Shown here one piece after another: positions 8,584-16,972 of a DNA stretch of 26,166 nucleotides; the first letter of the stretch is position 1; every line of letters starts with the position of its first letter. This DNA is from Sporisorium sorghi (lineage: Eukaryota > Basidiomycota > Ustilaginomycetes > Ustilaginales > Ustilaginaceae): the NCBI GenBank assembly GCA_023212695.1, contig JALCCG010000291.1, positions 1 to 26,166 on the forward strand. The letters are read 5' to 3'. The notes beneath the pieces were generated by a model. That model searched no databases and was not told the DNA's origin. It saw nothing but the letters and a program-made list of their open reading frames with translations. Made by a program: the position numbers and the translations under genes.

Positions 8584-11421
8584 ATGTCGAGCAACGACCA
8601 GGGCCAAGGCTCTCGCCCTCGTCTGACAGTCAGGCTGCGACCCAACTCGAACGCAGCCAGCAACGGCTCCAACACCCCCAACTCGGCCGCAGCTTCTCGA
8701 GCGCAGAGCTCTCGCAACACACCTGCACGCGGTCGCAATGACGACGATGACGATGACGACGATGCTGAGCAAGCCTTCGCCTTGGACGACGGCTTTGTTT
8801 CGGAGGATTCGGGCGACGACTACGGTGGTGCCAGTAGCAGCAGGAAGGCAGGCAAGGCAACTGCCTCATCTAAAAAGGGAAAGGCACGTGAAGATCATTC
8901 ACGAGCTGCTGCTCCGACCAATGCGATCGCTCGGCAGCATCCCTTGTCAGGTGCTGCGCCTCGCTTCGACGGCCCTGCGATGGACGAAGACGACGAGCAG
9001 GCTCGCTACGAATCGGGCGAGCTGCGCTTCCACACGCGTGACTTTACAAAGATGCCGCTCAAGCTCGACCACGCGAGCCGGCCTCTGTGGATCTCGCCCG
9101 ACGATGGCCACATCATCCTCGAAGGCTTCAGCCCCTTGGCAGAGCAGGCACAAGATTTCTTGATCGCCATTGCCGAGCCCGTCAGCCGACCCGCTTACAT
9201 CCACGAATACAAGCTCACGCCGTATTCGCTCTACGCCGCCGTCTCGGTCGGTCTGCAGCCCAACGACATTATCGAGGTGCTCAATCGACTCTCCAAGGTG
9301 CCGGTGCCGGATGCGGTGCTCGACTTTATCCGCGAGTACACGGCGAGCTTCGGCAAGATCAAGCTCGTGCTCAAGCAGAACAAGTACTTTGTCGAGAGTG
9401 CGCATCCCGAGATCCTCCAGACGCTGCTGCAGGACAGTACGATTGGAGCAGCGCGGGTGCGCGAAGATCCCAACGCCGCCAAATCGGGACGCATGGAAGT
9501 GTTGGGCAAGACGCAAGCACCAACTCGTGGCGATCTCGTGATTCCAGGGACAGAGAGTGCAGCTCGCAAGGCGCGGCAAGCTGCCGCCGCTGCCAATGGT
9601 CAGGCACCTGGCACATCGAATGGCGGTCGTTCGGGAACAGGAGCGGGCGTTGGCGCGGGAGCTTCAGGACCGCCACCCGAGAATGCCGAGGCCACACGCA
9701 GGGAAGACGAAGCTGATCTCTTCTCTGCCATCATTGGCGTGGACGAGGCGGATGAGCTCGATGAGGACGACACGGTGCACAGCTTCGAGATCGCCGAAGA
9801 GTACATCGAGCAGGTCAAGAAGCGTTGCAACGAGATCGGCTTCCCCATGCTGGAAGAGTACGACTTCCGCAACGACCAGCTCAACGCCGACCTCGAGATC
9901 GACCTCAAGCCCATCACGCACATCCGACCGTATCAGGAAAAGAGTCTGGCCAAGATGTTTGGTAATGGTCGTGCCCGAAGCGGTATTATAGTGCTGCCGT
10001 GCGGTGCTGGCAAGACGCTCGTCGGCATCACGGCTGCGTGCACCATCAAGAAGAGCTGCCTCGTGCTGTGCACCAGCAGTGTCAGCGTGATGCAGTGGAG
10101 GCAGCAGTTCCTGCAGTGGAGCAACATCCAAGACAACCAGATCAGCGTCTTTACGGCTGACCAGAAGGAGAAGTTCTCGGGCGCATCCGGTATCGTCGTG
10201 TCGACCTACTCGATGGTGGCCAACACGGGCAAACGGTCACACACGTCGCAGAAGATGATGAACTTCCTCGAGAGTCGCGAGTGGGGGTTCATTTTGCTGG
10301 ACGAGGTGCATGTCGTGCCGGCGAGCATGTTCCGACGCGTGCTTACCAAGATCAAGGCGCACTCGAAGCTGGGGCTGACGGCGACGCTGGTGCGTGAAGA
10401 CGAGAAGATCGACGAGCTCAACTTCCTCGTCGGGCCCAAGCTGTACGAGGCCAACTGGATGGACTTGGCTGCCAAGGGGCACATTGCCACGGTGCAGTGT
10501 GCCGAAGTGTGGTGTCCCATGACGCCCGAATTCTACCGCGAGTACCTGCGCGAGAAGAGCCGCAAAAAGATGCTGCTCTACTGCATGAACCCGAACAAGT
10601 TCCAGGCGTGTCAGTTCCTCATCGACTACCACGAGAACCGGGGTGACAAGATCATCGTGTTTTCGGACAACGTCTACGCGCTCGAGGCGTACGCATTCAA
10701 GCTCAAAAAGCCCTTCATCCACGGCGGCACAGCGCACCTGGAGCGCATGCGCATCCTGCAGAACTTCCAGCACAACCCCATGGTCAACACGATCTTCCTG
10801 TCCAAAGTGGGCGACACGTCGATCGACCTGCCCGAGGCGACGTGTCTGATCCAGATCTCGTCGCACTTTGGCTCGCGCAGGCAAGAGGCACAGCGTCTGG
10901 GGCGTATCCTGCGAGCTAAGCGTAGGAACGACGAAGGGTTCAACGCATTTTTCTACAGCTTGGTCAGCAAGGATACGGCGGAGATGTTCTACTCGACCAA
11001 GCGGCAGCAGTTTTTGATCGATCAGGGATACGCGTTTAGGGTGATTACGCATCTGGTTGGGATGCAGGAGATGCCTGGGTTGGTGTATAAGAGCCAGGCG
11101 GAGCAGATCGAGCTGCTGCAGAGCGTGCTTATTGCGAATGAGTCGGATGCCGATCTTGGGTCGGATTTGGGAGGAGGAGGCGGTGGAGGTTGGGGACCAG
11201 GAGGAGGTGGTGGAGGATCAGGATCAGGCTTGAACGGCAGCTCCGCAGCCAAAGCCTCAAGAACCACAGGCTCGCTCAACGCGCTGAGCGGTGCGCAGCA
11301 CATGTCGTACATCGAGCGCAACCGGTCGGTCAACAAGACGCTCAACCGCGAGCAGGGAGGACGGCATAAGCTGTTCCAGAAGCGTGCCGACAAGGCGAAG
11401 CGCAAGAACATGGATGATTAG
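8584..11421 (+). CDS. SSL2: TFIIH DNA helicase/translocase XPB (Ssl2/Rad25)
   Basis: The 945-residue product is the XPB subunit of TFIIH. It is the 3'-5' ATP-dependent DNA translocase that opens promoters for RNA polymerase II and unwinds damaged DNA in nucleotide excision repair. An acidic, disordered N-terminus is followed by the XPB N-terminal and damage-recognition region (about 140-270), starting near [14 protein letters not shown]. The helicase core shows Walker A (CGAGKT, C473-T478), the Walker B box DEVH (D573-H576), motif III LTATL with the XPB-specific RED triplet (R604-D606), and motif [10 protein letters not shown] (Q770-R777). All key residues are present. The C-terminus is conserved ([33 protein letters not shown]), but a glycine-rich stretch is inserted before it. 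It is about 100 residues longer than yeast Ssl2, because of the disordered ends and a linker at about 320-370. The start is the ATG in the context GCCACCATGTCG. The gene is intronless and convergent to the Rho gene, with 218 bp between them. Confidence 0.97.
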   Translation: MSSNDQGQGSRPRLTVRLRPNSNAASNGSNTPNSAAASRAQSSRNTPARGRNDDDDDDDDAEQAFALDDGFVSEDSGDDYGGASSSRKAGKATASSKKGKAREDHSRAAAPTNAIARQHPLSGAAPRFDGPAMDEDDEQARYESGELRFHTRDFTKMPLKLDHASRPLWISPDDGHIILEGFSPLAEQAQDFLIAIAEPVSRPAYIHEYKLTPYSLYAAVSVGLQPNDIIEVLNRLSKVPVPDAVLDFIREYTASFGKIKLVLKQNKYFVESAHPEILQTLLQDSTIGAARVREDPNAAKSGRMEVLGKTQAPTRGDLVIPGTESAARKARQAAAAANGQAPGTSNGGRSGTGAGVGAGASGPPPENAEATRREDEADLFSAIIGVDEADELDEDDTVHSFEIAEEYIEQVKKRCNEIGFPMLEEYDFRNDQLNADLEIDLKPITHIRPYQEKSLAKMFGNGRARSGIIVLPCGAGKTLVGITAACTIKKSCLVLCTSSVSVMQWRQQFLQWSNIQDNQISVFTADQKEKFSGASGIVVSTYSMVANTGKRSHTSQKMMNFLESREWGFILLDEVHVVPASMFRRVLTKIKAHSKLGLTATLVREDEKIDELNFLVGPKLYEANWMDLAAKGHIATVQCAEVWCPMTPEFYREYLREKSRKKMLLYCMNPNKFQACQFLIDYHENRGDKIIVFSDNVYALEAYAFKLKKPFIHGGTAHLERMRILQNFQHNPMVNTIFLSKVGDTSIDLPEATCLIQISSHFGSRRQEAQRLGRILRAKRRNDEGFNAFFYSLVSKDTAEMFYSTKRQQFLIDQGYAFRVITHLVGMQEMPGLVYKSQAEQIELLQSVLIANESDADLGSDLGGGGGGGWGPGGGGGGSGSGLNGSSAAKASRTTGSLNALSGAQHMSYIERNRSVNKTLNREQGGRHKLFQKRADKAKRKNMDD

Positions 11422-11639
11422 GCTCAGCTCTCTAAGAGGAAGACTTGTACACGATGTGGCGCAATGCAATGTCCAATTCGAAGAGACGAGAGAGACAAGT
11501 GTGCGGGCGAGAAGAGTAGTTGGTGATAGAGGGTATCAAAAGGTAGCGTTGCGCGAGACAGCGCCGAAAACGTAGAATACAGTCTGCTGAGTGAAAGAGC
11601 GTCAAAGAAATACAAAAAAAACCCCCGTCTGGCTGGGCA

Positions 11640-12472
11640 TCATGCGATTACACACCCTCTACCATCCCTACTGCTGCCGCCCTTCCTACTACTCGCGATA
11701 GCCACGCTGGCGATTTCGACGAAGGCCTCGTGTACGCCGCGGTTCATTTTCGCGGAGCACTCGAGGTACCGACTGGCCTTGATGCGCTTTGCCACTGCGA
11801 CGCCGTCGTTGTACGTCAGGGGCGGAGGGGCACCCGTGAGGCGCTTTTCGACGGTAGAGGGTGCGTCGCGCAGGTCGCATTTGAGGGCGACGAGGACGAT
11901 CTTGACGCCTGGGCAGTGGTCGCGGATCTCGGGCAGCCACTGTACCACCGCAGAACGAAGCTCCGTCAGTGCAACATTCGAGAAGGTGAGACAAGGGGAG
12001 GGGAGGTGGAACTTACGCGGGATTCGACGTTTTCGAGGCTGACCGGGTTGTCCGCGGCAAAGCACAGCACAACGACGTGCGTGTCGGCATACGATAGACT
12101 GCGCAGCTTGTCGAACTCCTCCTGCCCCGCCGTATCCCACAGCGTCAACTCCACCGGTGGAGAGTGAGGGGAGGGCTGAATAACGTGCACGTAGTTCTCG
12201 AACACCGTCGGCTCGCTGCGTCAGCACCACCAGTGCGATTCACAAAGTCGTCAAGGGACAGAGAGAGGGGTGGAGTCAGTCACCCCGAGCTGTAAGGAGC
12301 AGGTGGGTGGAGAAGCTTACTAGGACTGCGGAAACTCATGCTTGATCAGAACAAACAGAAGCGAAGTCTTGCCGCACGCGCCGTCGCCCAGCACAAGCAC
12401 CTTGCGCGCTATCCGACCGCCATCGCGTCGTGAAGAGGACGCTTCGCTGGAAAGCAGCCCGCACAGCGTCAT
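11640..12472 (-). CDS. rho3: Rho3-type small GTPase, three exons
   Basis: I read three exons on the minus strand: 12472-12321, 12215-12017 and 11939-11640. They join to a 216-residue protein. Introns of 105 nt (GTAAGC...CAG) and 77 nt (GTAAGT...CAG) each have a CTGAC-like branch site. The product is a Rho-family GTPase. It has the P-loop GDGACGKT (G29-T36), switch I YEPTVFENY with T54, WDTAGQEE (W77 onward, Q82 at the Ras Q61 position), a G4 box of the Rho3 form ALKCD, and YLECSAK (G5). It ends in the prenylation box CVIA (C213-A216). The short N-terminus MTLCG and the phrases RSLSYADTHVVVLCF and LENVES point to Rho3 rather than Rho1, Rho4 or Cdc42. Known for Rho3: polarised exocytosis and actin organisation at the plasma membrane. 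The start at 12472 gives the family's usual N-terminus, although the frame stays open further upstream. The loop between strands 2 and 3 is proline-rich (QPSPHSPP), which is unusual. Confidence 0.92.
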
Positions 12473-13051
12473 TTCCTGGCTCTCGCTCTTTCGCTGCTGT
12501 CGTTCGCAGAGAGGTGGTCCCTTGCGCCTGCCCGTGGTTTCGAGGTGTAGACCGAGGAGCTCGGATTCCTGATCGTGTGAGTGCGCCGAGTAGAGACAGT
12601 GTGCTAGCGACGACGATGGTGATGGAGAAGATATGCACAAGCGAGTGGAGTTTTTCGTCGAAAAGTGTTGTTTTCGCTGCTCGTGCTGCGAGCCACGCTT
12701 AAAATTTGGCATCGTCTCGCGCAGAGAAGTGTTGGTCTGCACGCTGCTGCGCGTGGAATCTTGATCAACGGCCTGCTCTGCCCTCCCGTCCCCGCGTCAT
12801 CACCCTTCTCTCACTGCCGCACCTCAACTCACCCAACACCACCTACTCGCCGCACAGCCACTACCGCCAACTCACAGCTCCAAACCACACCCGCAAACCA
12901 GCAAATGGATGCAAAAGAAAACTAGATAGAATGTGATAATGATGCTATGCGAGAATATTGATACGGTGACGACAATGACGATGGTGGGAAAGGGTATGAA
13001 TGAAGAGAGAAAAGATCGAGCACTTGCTCAACAAACATCGTCGCTCCCAGT
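12473..13051 (-). other. Intergenic: rho3 promoter and UBC6 3' end
   Basis: A 579-bp spacer between two minus-strand genes. The part next to rho3 stays open in the rho3 frame as far as 12742, without resembling any protein. The remainder is C/A-rich on the top strand (12780-12910), like other leaders in this window. No RNA gene or repeat is evident. The UBC6 polyadenylation site must lie just below 13052. Confidence 0.55.
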
Positions 13052-14278
13052 TCAGATGATGCCGTTGGCATTGGCGTTGACGACACGGCTGATGAAGAGA
13101 TATGCTAGTACAGCGAGCACCACCAGGGAGCTGCGTACCCCAAACAGATCTCGACGCCCATTGTTGTTGTTATTGTTGTTGTTGTTCACGTTTCGTGGTC
13201 TTGCTGCTGCTTCGTCGACTCGTTTTGCGGCATCTGCCCCCGTGTCGGCCGTTGCTGGGAGACTGGTGGTGGTCGCTTTGGGGGAAGAGGATGAAGAAGC
13301 TTCGGTTCGATGTCTCAAGCCTGTAGTTGCGACAAAGGAGGCAAATGAGGAGTCAAGGTCAGCACGGTCTCGCATGCATTGCAAACCATCGACGGACCGT
13401 GTGTGTGCAAAAGCCATCGCTGCCATTTAAAGAAAGCGCACGACGTCTGATTTTGAACGCACCCTGCGATGCAGCAAAACCCGATGCCGAAGACGAAACA
13501 AGGGTATCGGATCCCACCTTTTCAGTCTTGCTCGAGGCGCCTTCGCCCGCATTGCCTCCCTCAGCGCTCGTCGATGCGCCACTGGGCTTCTTGTCGCCCA
13601 TATTAGGCAAATCCTTGACCTGCGCATCGGCATACTCGGGGAAGATCTGGCAAAACTTCTTCTGCGTCAAGTTGAACGCATGCGACTGCGCCGCCAGCTT
13701 GCGACGATCCGCATCCGAAGCCGTGACCGAGCCGGTGGTCATCTCGTCCGAGCACATGAACGACAGCAGGCCGATGAGGATGGTCGACGTGTTCCAGCCG
13801 GGTTGCCACGTGTGCGGATGGTAGTCGCTCATCGAGGTGCAGATCTTGGTGTTGGGTGCAAAGCGACCGCTGGGCGTCTGCATCTTGATGCCGGGCGGCT
13901 TGAAGGGGAACTCGGGCGGGAAGAGCAGCTGGCCGTGGTATTCGCCTCCAGCGTAAGGGGTATCGGGAGGACCTCGGAGGATGTAGTGCCTGGCGGTGTG
14001 TTTTGTCGAGGTTGACATCGAGTCGTTAAGTCAGTTAAGATAAGGGAGAGCGTACAGCACGGTGTGCGAGATTGAACTTACCATTCGAGGATGTTGTCCT
14101 CACGAGGACGAGCATACACCAGCGGCGGAGGATCCTTGTCCATCAGCTGCGCCTCCTTGGTGAGCTGTGGCGGGCAAAGAAAGAAATGAACAGAGTCAGA
14201 GAGGCAATTCTCGCTGTGCGGTCAATGAGATCAAGCTCCTTCGATGCTTACGCGCTTGATTGCGGCCTTGCTCGCCAT
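13052..14278 (-). CDS. ubc6: Tail-anchored ER ubiquitin-conjugating enzyme Ubc6 (UBE2J type), four exons
   Basis: I read exons at 14278-14252, 14164-14082, 13989-13463 and 13320-13052, joined by introns of 87, 92 and 142 nt with GT...AG ends (GTAAGC, GTAAGT and GTGCGT donors). The product is 301 residues. The UBC fold opens with LTKEAQLM, then DNILEWHYILRGPPDTPY (split by intron 2), then FPFKPPGIKMQTPSGRF. The presumed catalytic cysteine is C87 in KICTSMSDYHP, followed by WQPGWNTSTILIGLLSFM. This is the Ubc6/UBE2J pattern, in which the usual HPN motif is replaced. A Ser/Ala-rich linker and a nine-Asn run (N258-N266) lead to a single C-terminal membrane helix at about 276-293, so the enzyme should face the cytosol from the ER membrane. 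Known role: supplies ubiquitin to Doa10-type ligases in ER-associated degradation. The tRNA-Glu gene lies 199 bp upstream. A TATA-like ATATA lies near 14412-14420. Confidence 0.95.
13160..13186 (-). repeat. Trinucleotide repeat encoding nine asparagines in Ubc6
   Basis: Nine consecutive AAC/AAT codons, read on the minus strand, encode the Asn run just before the membrane anchor of Ubc6. Two AAT codons interrupt the AAC repeat. Tracts of this kind often vary in length. Confidence 0.9.
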
Positions 14279-14441
14279 GATTGCGGTGCAAAAGCGGGTA
14301 GTCGCTGTAGAATTGTTGAGTGAGTGGAAGTCGAGATGATAGAAAGGATGACAAGAGAGGAATTGAGGTTGAGGATGATTGATGAGCGCATTGACACACG
14401 CGAGCTGAACCACATATACAGCACAGCTCTGCCTTTCCTCT

Positions 14442-14474
14442 AAAAAAAAAAAAAAAAAGCCAAAAAAAAAAAAA
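14442..14474 (-). terminator. Probable RNA polymerase III terminator (two T-runs)
   Basis: Read on the minus strand, the tRNA gene is followed within four bases by T13 (14474-14462), then two other bases (GC), then T17 (14458-14442). A run of four or more T terminates RNA polymerase III, so the first run is ample and the second would act as a fail-safe. The runs also lie upstream of UBC6, where a dA:dT tract could favour open chromatin. Confidence 0.8.
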
Positions 14475-14477
14475 GTC

Positions 14478-14582
14478 TTCCCGGCCAGGGAATCGAACCC
14501 TGATCTGAGCAGTTACCCTCTCACGTTGATCGTACAACGGAAAAGTGAGAGTGCCCTATACTAACCATTGTACTAACTGGGA
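14478..14582 (-). tRNA. tRNA-Glu(CUC) with a 33-nt intron
   Basis: On the minus strand a full cloverleaf can be drawn. It has acceptor TCCCAGT/GCCGGGA, a D arm GTAC/GTAT, an anticodon stem GGGCA/TGCTC, a loop CTCTCA^C with anticodon CTC at 14549-14547, a four-base variable region AGAT, a T arm CAGGG-TTCGATT-CCCTG, and discriminator A. The mature length is 72 nt, normal for tRNA-Glu. The intron at 14545-14513 sits one base 3' of the anticodon, the canonical position, and contains GTGAGAG, which can pair with the anticodon loop as in other nuclear tRNA introns. The internal A box (TAGTACAATGG) and B box (GGTTCGATTCC) are present. One acceptor pair is A5 opposite C68, a mismatch. The T-run terminator follows at once. 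CCA is not encoded, as expected. Confidence 0.93.
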
Positions 14583-14847
14583 GGAAGGAGAAAGGAGAGT
14601 TGAGGGAAAGGAGATGGATGCGGGCTATGTACCGTGATTGAGAAGGTAGAGGGGATACCACTTTCACGAGGGTTACCACCGAGCAAAGCAGAGCCGATGC
14701 ATTGCCCGCGCTTAACGTAGACCGCCGTGTGACACGCGCGATGTGGGGTAACTGTGAGTTGGGCGACCAATCTTCTATGACCGCCCTGACCACCACCCTC
14801 TCTCTACATCCTCCATCCATCATCAACATCAAGAAGGGATTCGTACA
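14583..14847. promoter_or_regulatory. Intergenic between tRNA-Glu and the divergent hydrolase gene
   Basis: This 265-bp stretch separates the tRNA 5' end from the start of the plus-strand hydrolase gene. It holds the hydrolase promoter and leader (C/T-rich from about 14790) and the flank where TFIIIB would assemble on the tRNA gene. I cannot name specific elements. Confidence 0.5.
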
Positions 14848-16371
14848 ATGTCCTCAACCGCATCTTTGGAAACCAAGTCGACGTCCACGACGGCAGGTTC
14901 AAGCCTGTCCGCCTCTGCCGGCGGAGCAGGAAAGCGCAAGGTGGATGCCAATGTGTTGGCGGCCATTCAACGCGCATCGCCGCCCAAGCCCAAGTTCTTC
15001 CTGCCGCTGCTGCGTCTGTTGCTCTTCCAGGTCTACTTTTTGCCCACCTCGTTCATCGCCGTCCCACTCTACATGCTGCGATGCATCCTCCCGCGCTTTC
15101 GCCTCAACCGCAACTGGAGCTACCCCTCGGCCGTCTACATCATGGTCGTGCGACGTGTCATGCGCAACCTCATCCGCTTTGGCGTGCAACCCATCGCGCC
15201 GCGCAAGGGCGGTCTGCGCGACCGCAACACGCTCATCGCTACCATCGTCGCCTGCTTCAACCTCTCGGGTCCTGGCGGCTCCGTAGTGCTGGCCAAGGAG
15301 AACATCAAGGCGCTCAAGCTCGATGCGATCCACGGACGTCCGGACAAGGTGTGGATCCCTCCCGCCGGCCCGGAGTTCCTGGACGGCATCCTCGCCGTCA
15401 AGACGGCGCCCAACGACCGACGCAAGATCGTCACGGATGCCTACACCGGTCCGCCGCTGCTCGACGCCAAGTGGCTCAAATGGAGCGTTCGTGCGCTCTG
15501 GTTCACCCACAAGCCTCACGTGGTTCCCTCGCAGCCGCGCGCTGCCACCAGGCCCAACCGACCCGTCATCTGCTACTTCCACGGAGGCGCCGGCGTCACG
15601 TTCAACGCCGGCGACTTGCACATGGGTCAGAACCTCGCCAAGACGTTCGCGCGCACCGCGGGCATCGACGTGTTTTCCGTCGACTACAACCTGGCTCCGT
15701 TCGCGCCTGCGCCCGTGCAGCTCTACCAGGCCGTGTCGGCGTACCTGTACCTGGTCAACGAGCTCGGCTACTCGCCCAGCCAGATCTACATGGGCGGCGA
15801 CAGCCACGGTGCGTGGTTGACGCTGCAGCTCGAGCGCTACCTGCGTTCGTACAAGCACCTCTTGTTCGGCGACGCTGCCGACTCGTTACAGATCCCAGGA
15901 CTGGTGCTGCTGTCGCCGTGGATCGCGCCGCAAGACCTGTCATTCAAGAGCCGCGAGCGCAACGTCGGCCAGGACATTATCGATCTCTCGTATGAAACAT
16001 GGGGTGTGGCCGCGCAGGGCCTGCTCAAGCTTCCCTTCCCTCTCAAGGACCCGTGGATCACGCACGCCAGCAAGAGCATCGCCGAGTTTGCTGCTCTGCC
16101 ACCCTGCTTCATCGCCAACGGAGGTTGCGAGACGCTGCTCGACGAGGGCACCTTCTTCAGCAACCAGCTGCGCAAGGCTAAAGGCCTGCCGACGTCCACG
16201 TCCAGCCAGCGAGTCGTGCTGAGCCCGGGCGAGCTCAACTGCAAGGTGGTTCACCATGTGATGCCGAATTCCCCCCATGATTACTTCACTATCGATACGG
16301 AGATCGCGACGGCAGTCAAGGTGTACAAGCAGATTGGCACCTGGATCAAGTTCACCCAGACGCTCGTCTGA
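14848..16371 (+). CDS. Membrane-anchored alpha/beta hydrolase, HSL / steryl-deacetylase type
   Basis: An intronless gene for 507 residues, starting at ATG 14848 with A at -3. After a Ser/Thr/Ala-rich head comes a long hydrophobic segment (about 50-81), which probably forms one or two membrane helices or a hairpin. The rest is an alpha/beta hydrolase of the hormone-sensitive-lipase family. The oxyanion-hole motif is HGGAG (H245-G249) and the nucleophile elbow is GGDSHG with S319. The likely acid is E428 or D432 in GGCETLLDEG, and the likely histidine is H477 in PNSPHDYF. The triad therefore looks complete. Known relatives include yeast Say1, an ER-membrane enzyme that removes acetyl groups from sterols, and arylacetamide-deacetylase-like proteins. 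By inference this is an ER or lipid-droplet esterase, perhaps for sterol esters or xenobiotics. The substrate cannot be read from sequence. HGGA in place of the more usual HGGG is a mild deviation. Confidence 0.88.
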   Translation: MSSTASLETKSTSTTAGSSLSASAGGAGKRKVDANVLAAIQRASPPKPKFFLPLLRLLLFQVYFLPTSFIAVPLYMLRCILPRFRLNRNWSYPSAVYIMVVRRVMRNLIRFGVQPIAPRKGGLRDRNTLIATIVACFNLSGPGGSVVLAKENIKALKLDAIHGRPDKVWIPPAGPEFLDGILAVKTAPNDRRKIVTDAYTGPPLLDAKWLKWSVRALWFTHKPHVVPSQPRAATRPNRPVICYFHGGAGVTFNAGDLHMGQNLAKTFARTAGIDVFSVDYNLAPFAPAPVQLYQAVSAYLYLVNELGYSPSQIYMGGDSHGAWLTLQLERYLRSYKHLLFGDAADSLQIPGLVLLSPWIAPQDLSFKSRERNVGQDIIDLSYETWGVAAQGLLKLPFPLKDPWITHASKSIAEFAALPPCFIANGGCETLLDEGTFFSNQLRKAKGLPTSTSSQRVVLSPGELNCKVVHHVMPNSPHDYFTIDTEIATAVKVYKQIGTWIKFTQTLV

Positions 16372-16603
16372 GATGCTGCTTCTGTATTACTGCTTCGTGT
16401 ATGCTAGAATGTTGCTCGTTCTTTAACTCGGCTTTGAGAATACGGCAAGCAGTGGTGTGTGCCGGCTGGTGAGTGGAACACAGGTGCAGGCGAGGGACTT
16501 TGACGAGCTTGCTCTTCTCATGGACATAGAAGCGGTGGATACGGCTACCGCCTTGGGCATCTTCAGCCCGGAGGCAGGCGAAGAGCAATCGACGCGCGAA
16601 CCG

Positions 16604-16642
<39 letters not shown>

Positions 16643-16972
16643 ATGCCTTCCGATCTCAGCTCGACAAGCCCGATCGTGCTCCTCTCCTCTCTCCGAACCT
16701 GACGGGAACACCCTCAGTGCCTGCTTCACGAACCCCCACAATCTGGGTCGAGCGAGCAGCGGCTACACCGAAGCCACAGGGAGAATCTTGAGCTGCGGTG
16801 CTGACCCCACGGGAGTCGCGACAAACCGACGCAATCGGGATTTCGAAGCGAGAAGGAGATCGCTCTGGCATCACGCTAACGACTAGCGACGATGATACTT
16901 GGTTCGTCAGAATGATGCTCTTTCTTGATTTCATTTCTGAATACAAAGCAAGAGATCGCTTGCGTCCGATTG
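16372..16972. other. Convergent intergenic region with a 36-C tract
   Basis: A 601-bp spacer between the 3' ends of the hydrolase (+) and PRKRIP1 (-) genes. It must contain both 3' untranslated regions. Its outstanding feature is the C36 run at 16606-16641. No convincing ORF or RNA gene is present; the short frames that cross the run give only poly-Pro or poly-Gly. Confidence 0.6.
16606..16641 (+). repeat. Poly-C tract (C36)
   Basis: An uninterrupted run of 36 C (36 G on the other strand). It can form an i-motif on one strand and a G-quadruplex on the other, and is prone to replication slippage and sequencing error. Confidence 0.95.

Noticed and set aside
13359..13462. Read-through of UBC6 exon 3 giving a protein that ends without a membrane anchor
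   Set aside because: A GTGCGT donor, a CTGAC branch site and a CAG acceptor join it in frame to an exon ending in a membrane helix, exactly as expected for Ubc6. Intron retention remains possible but is not needed.
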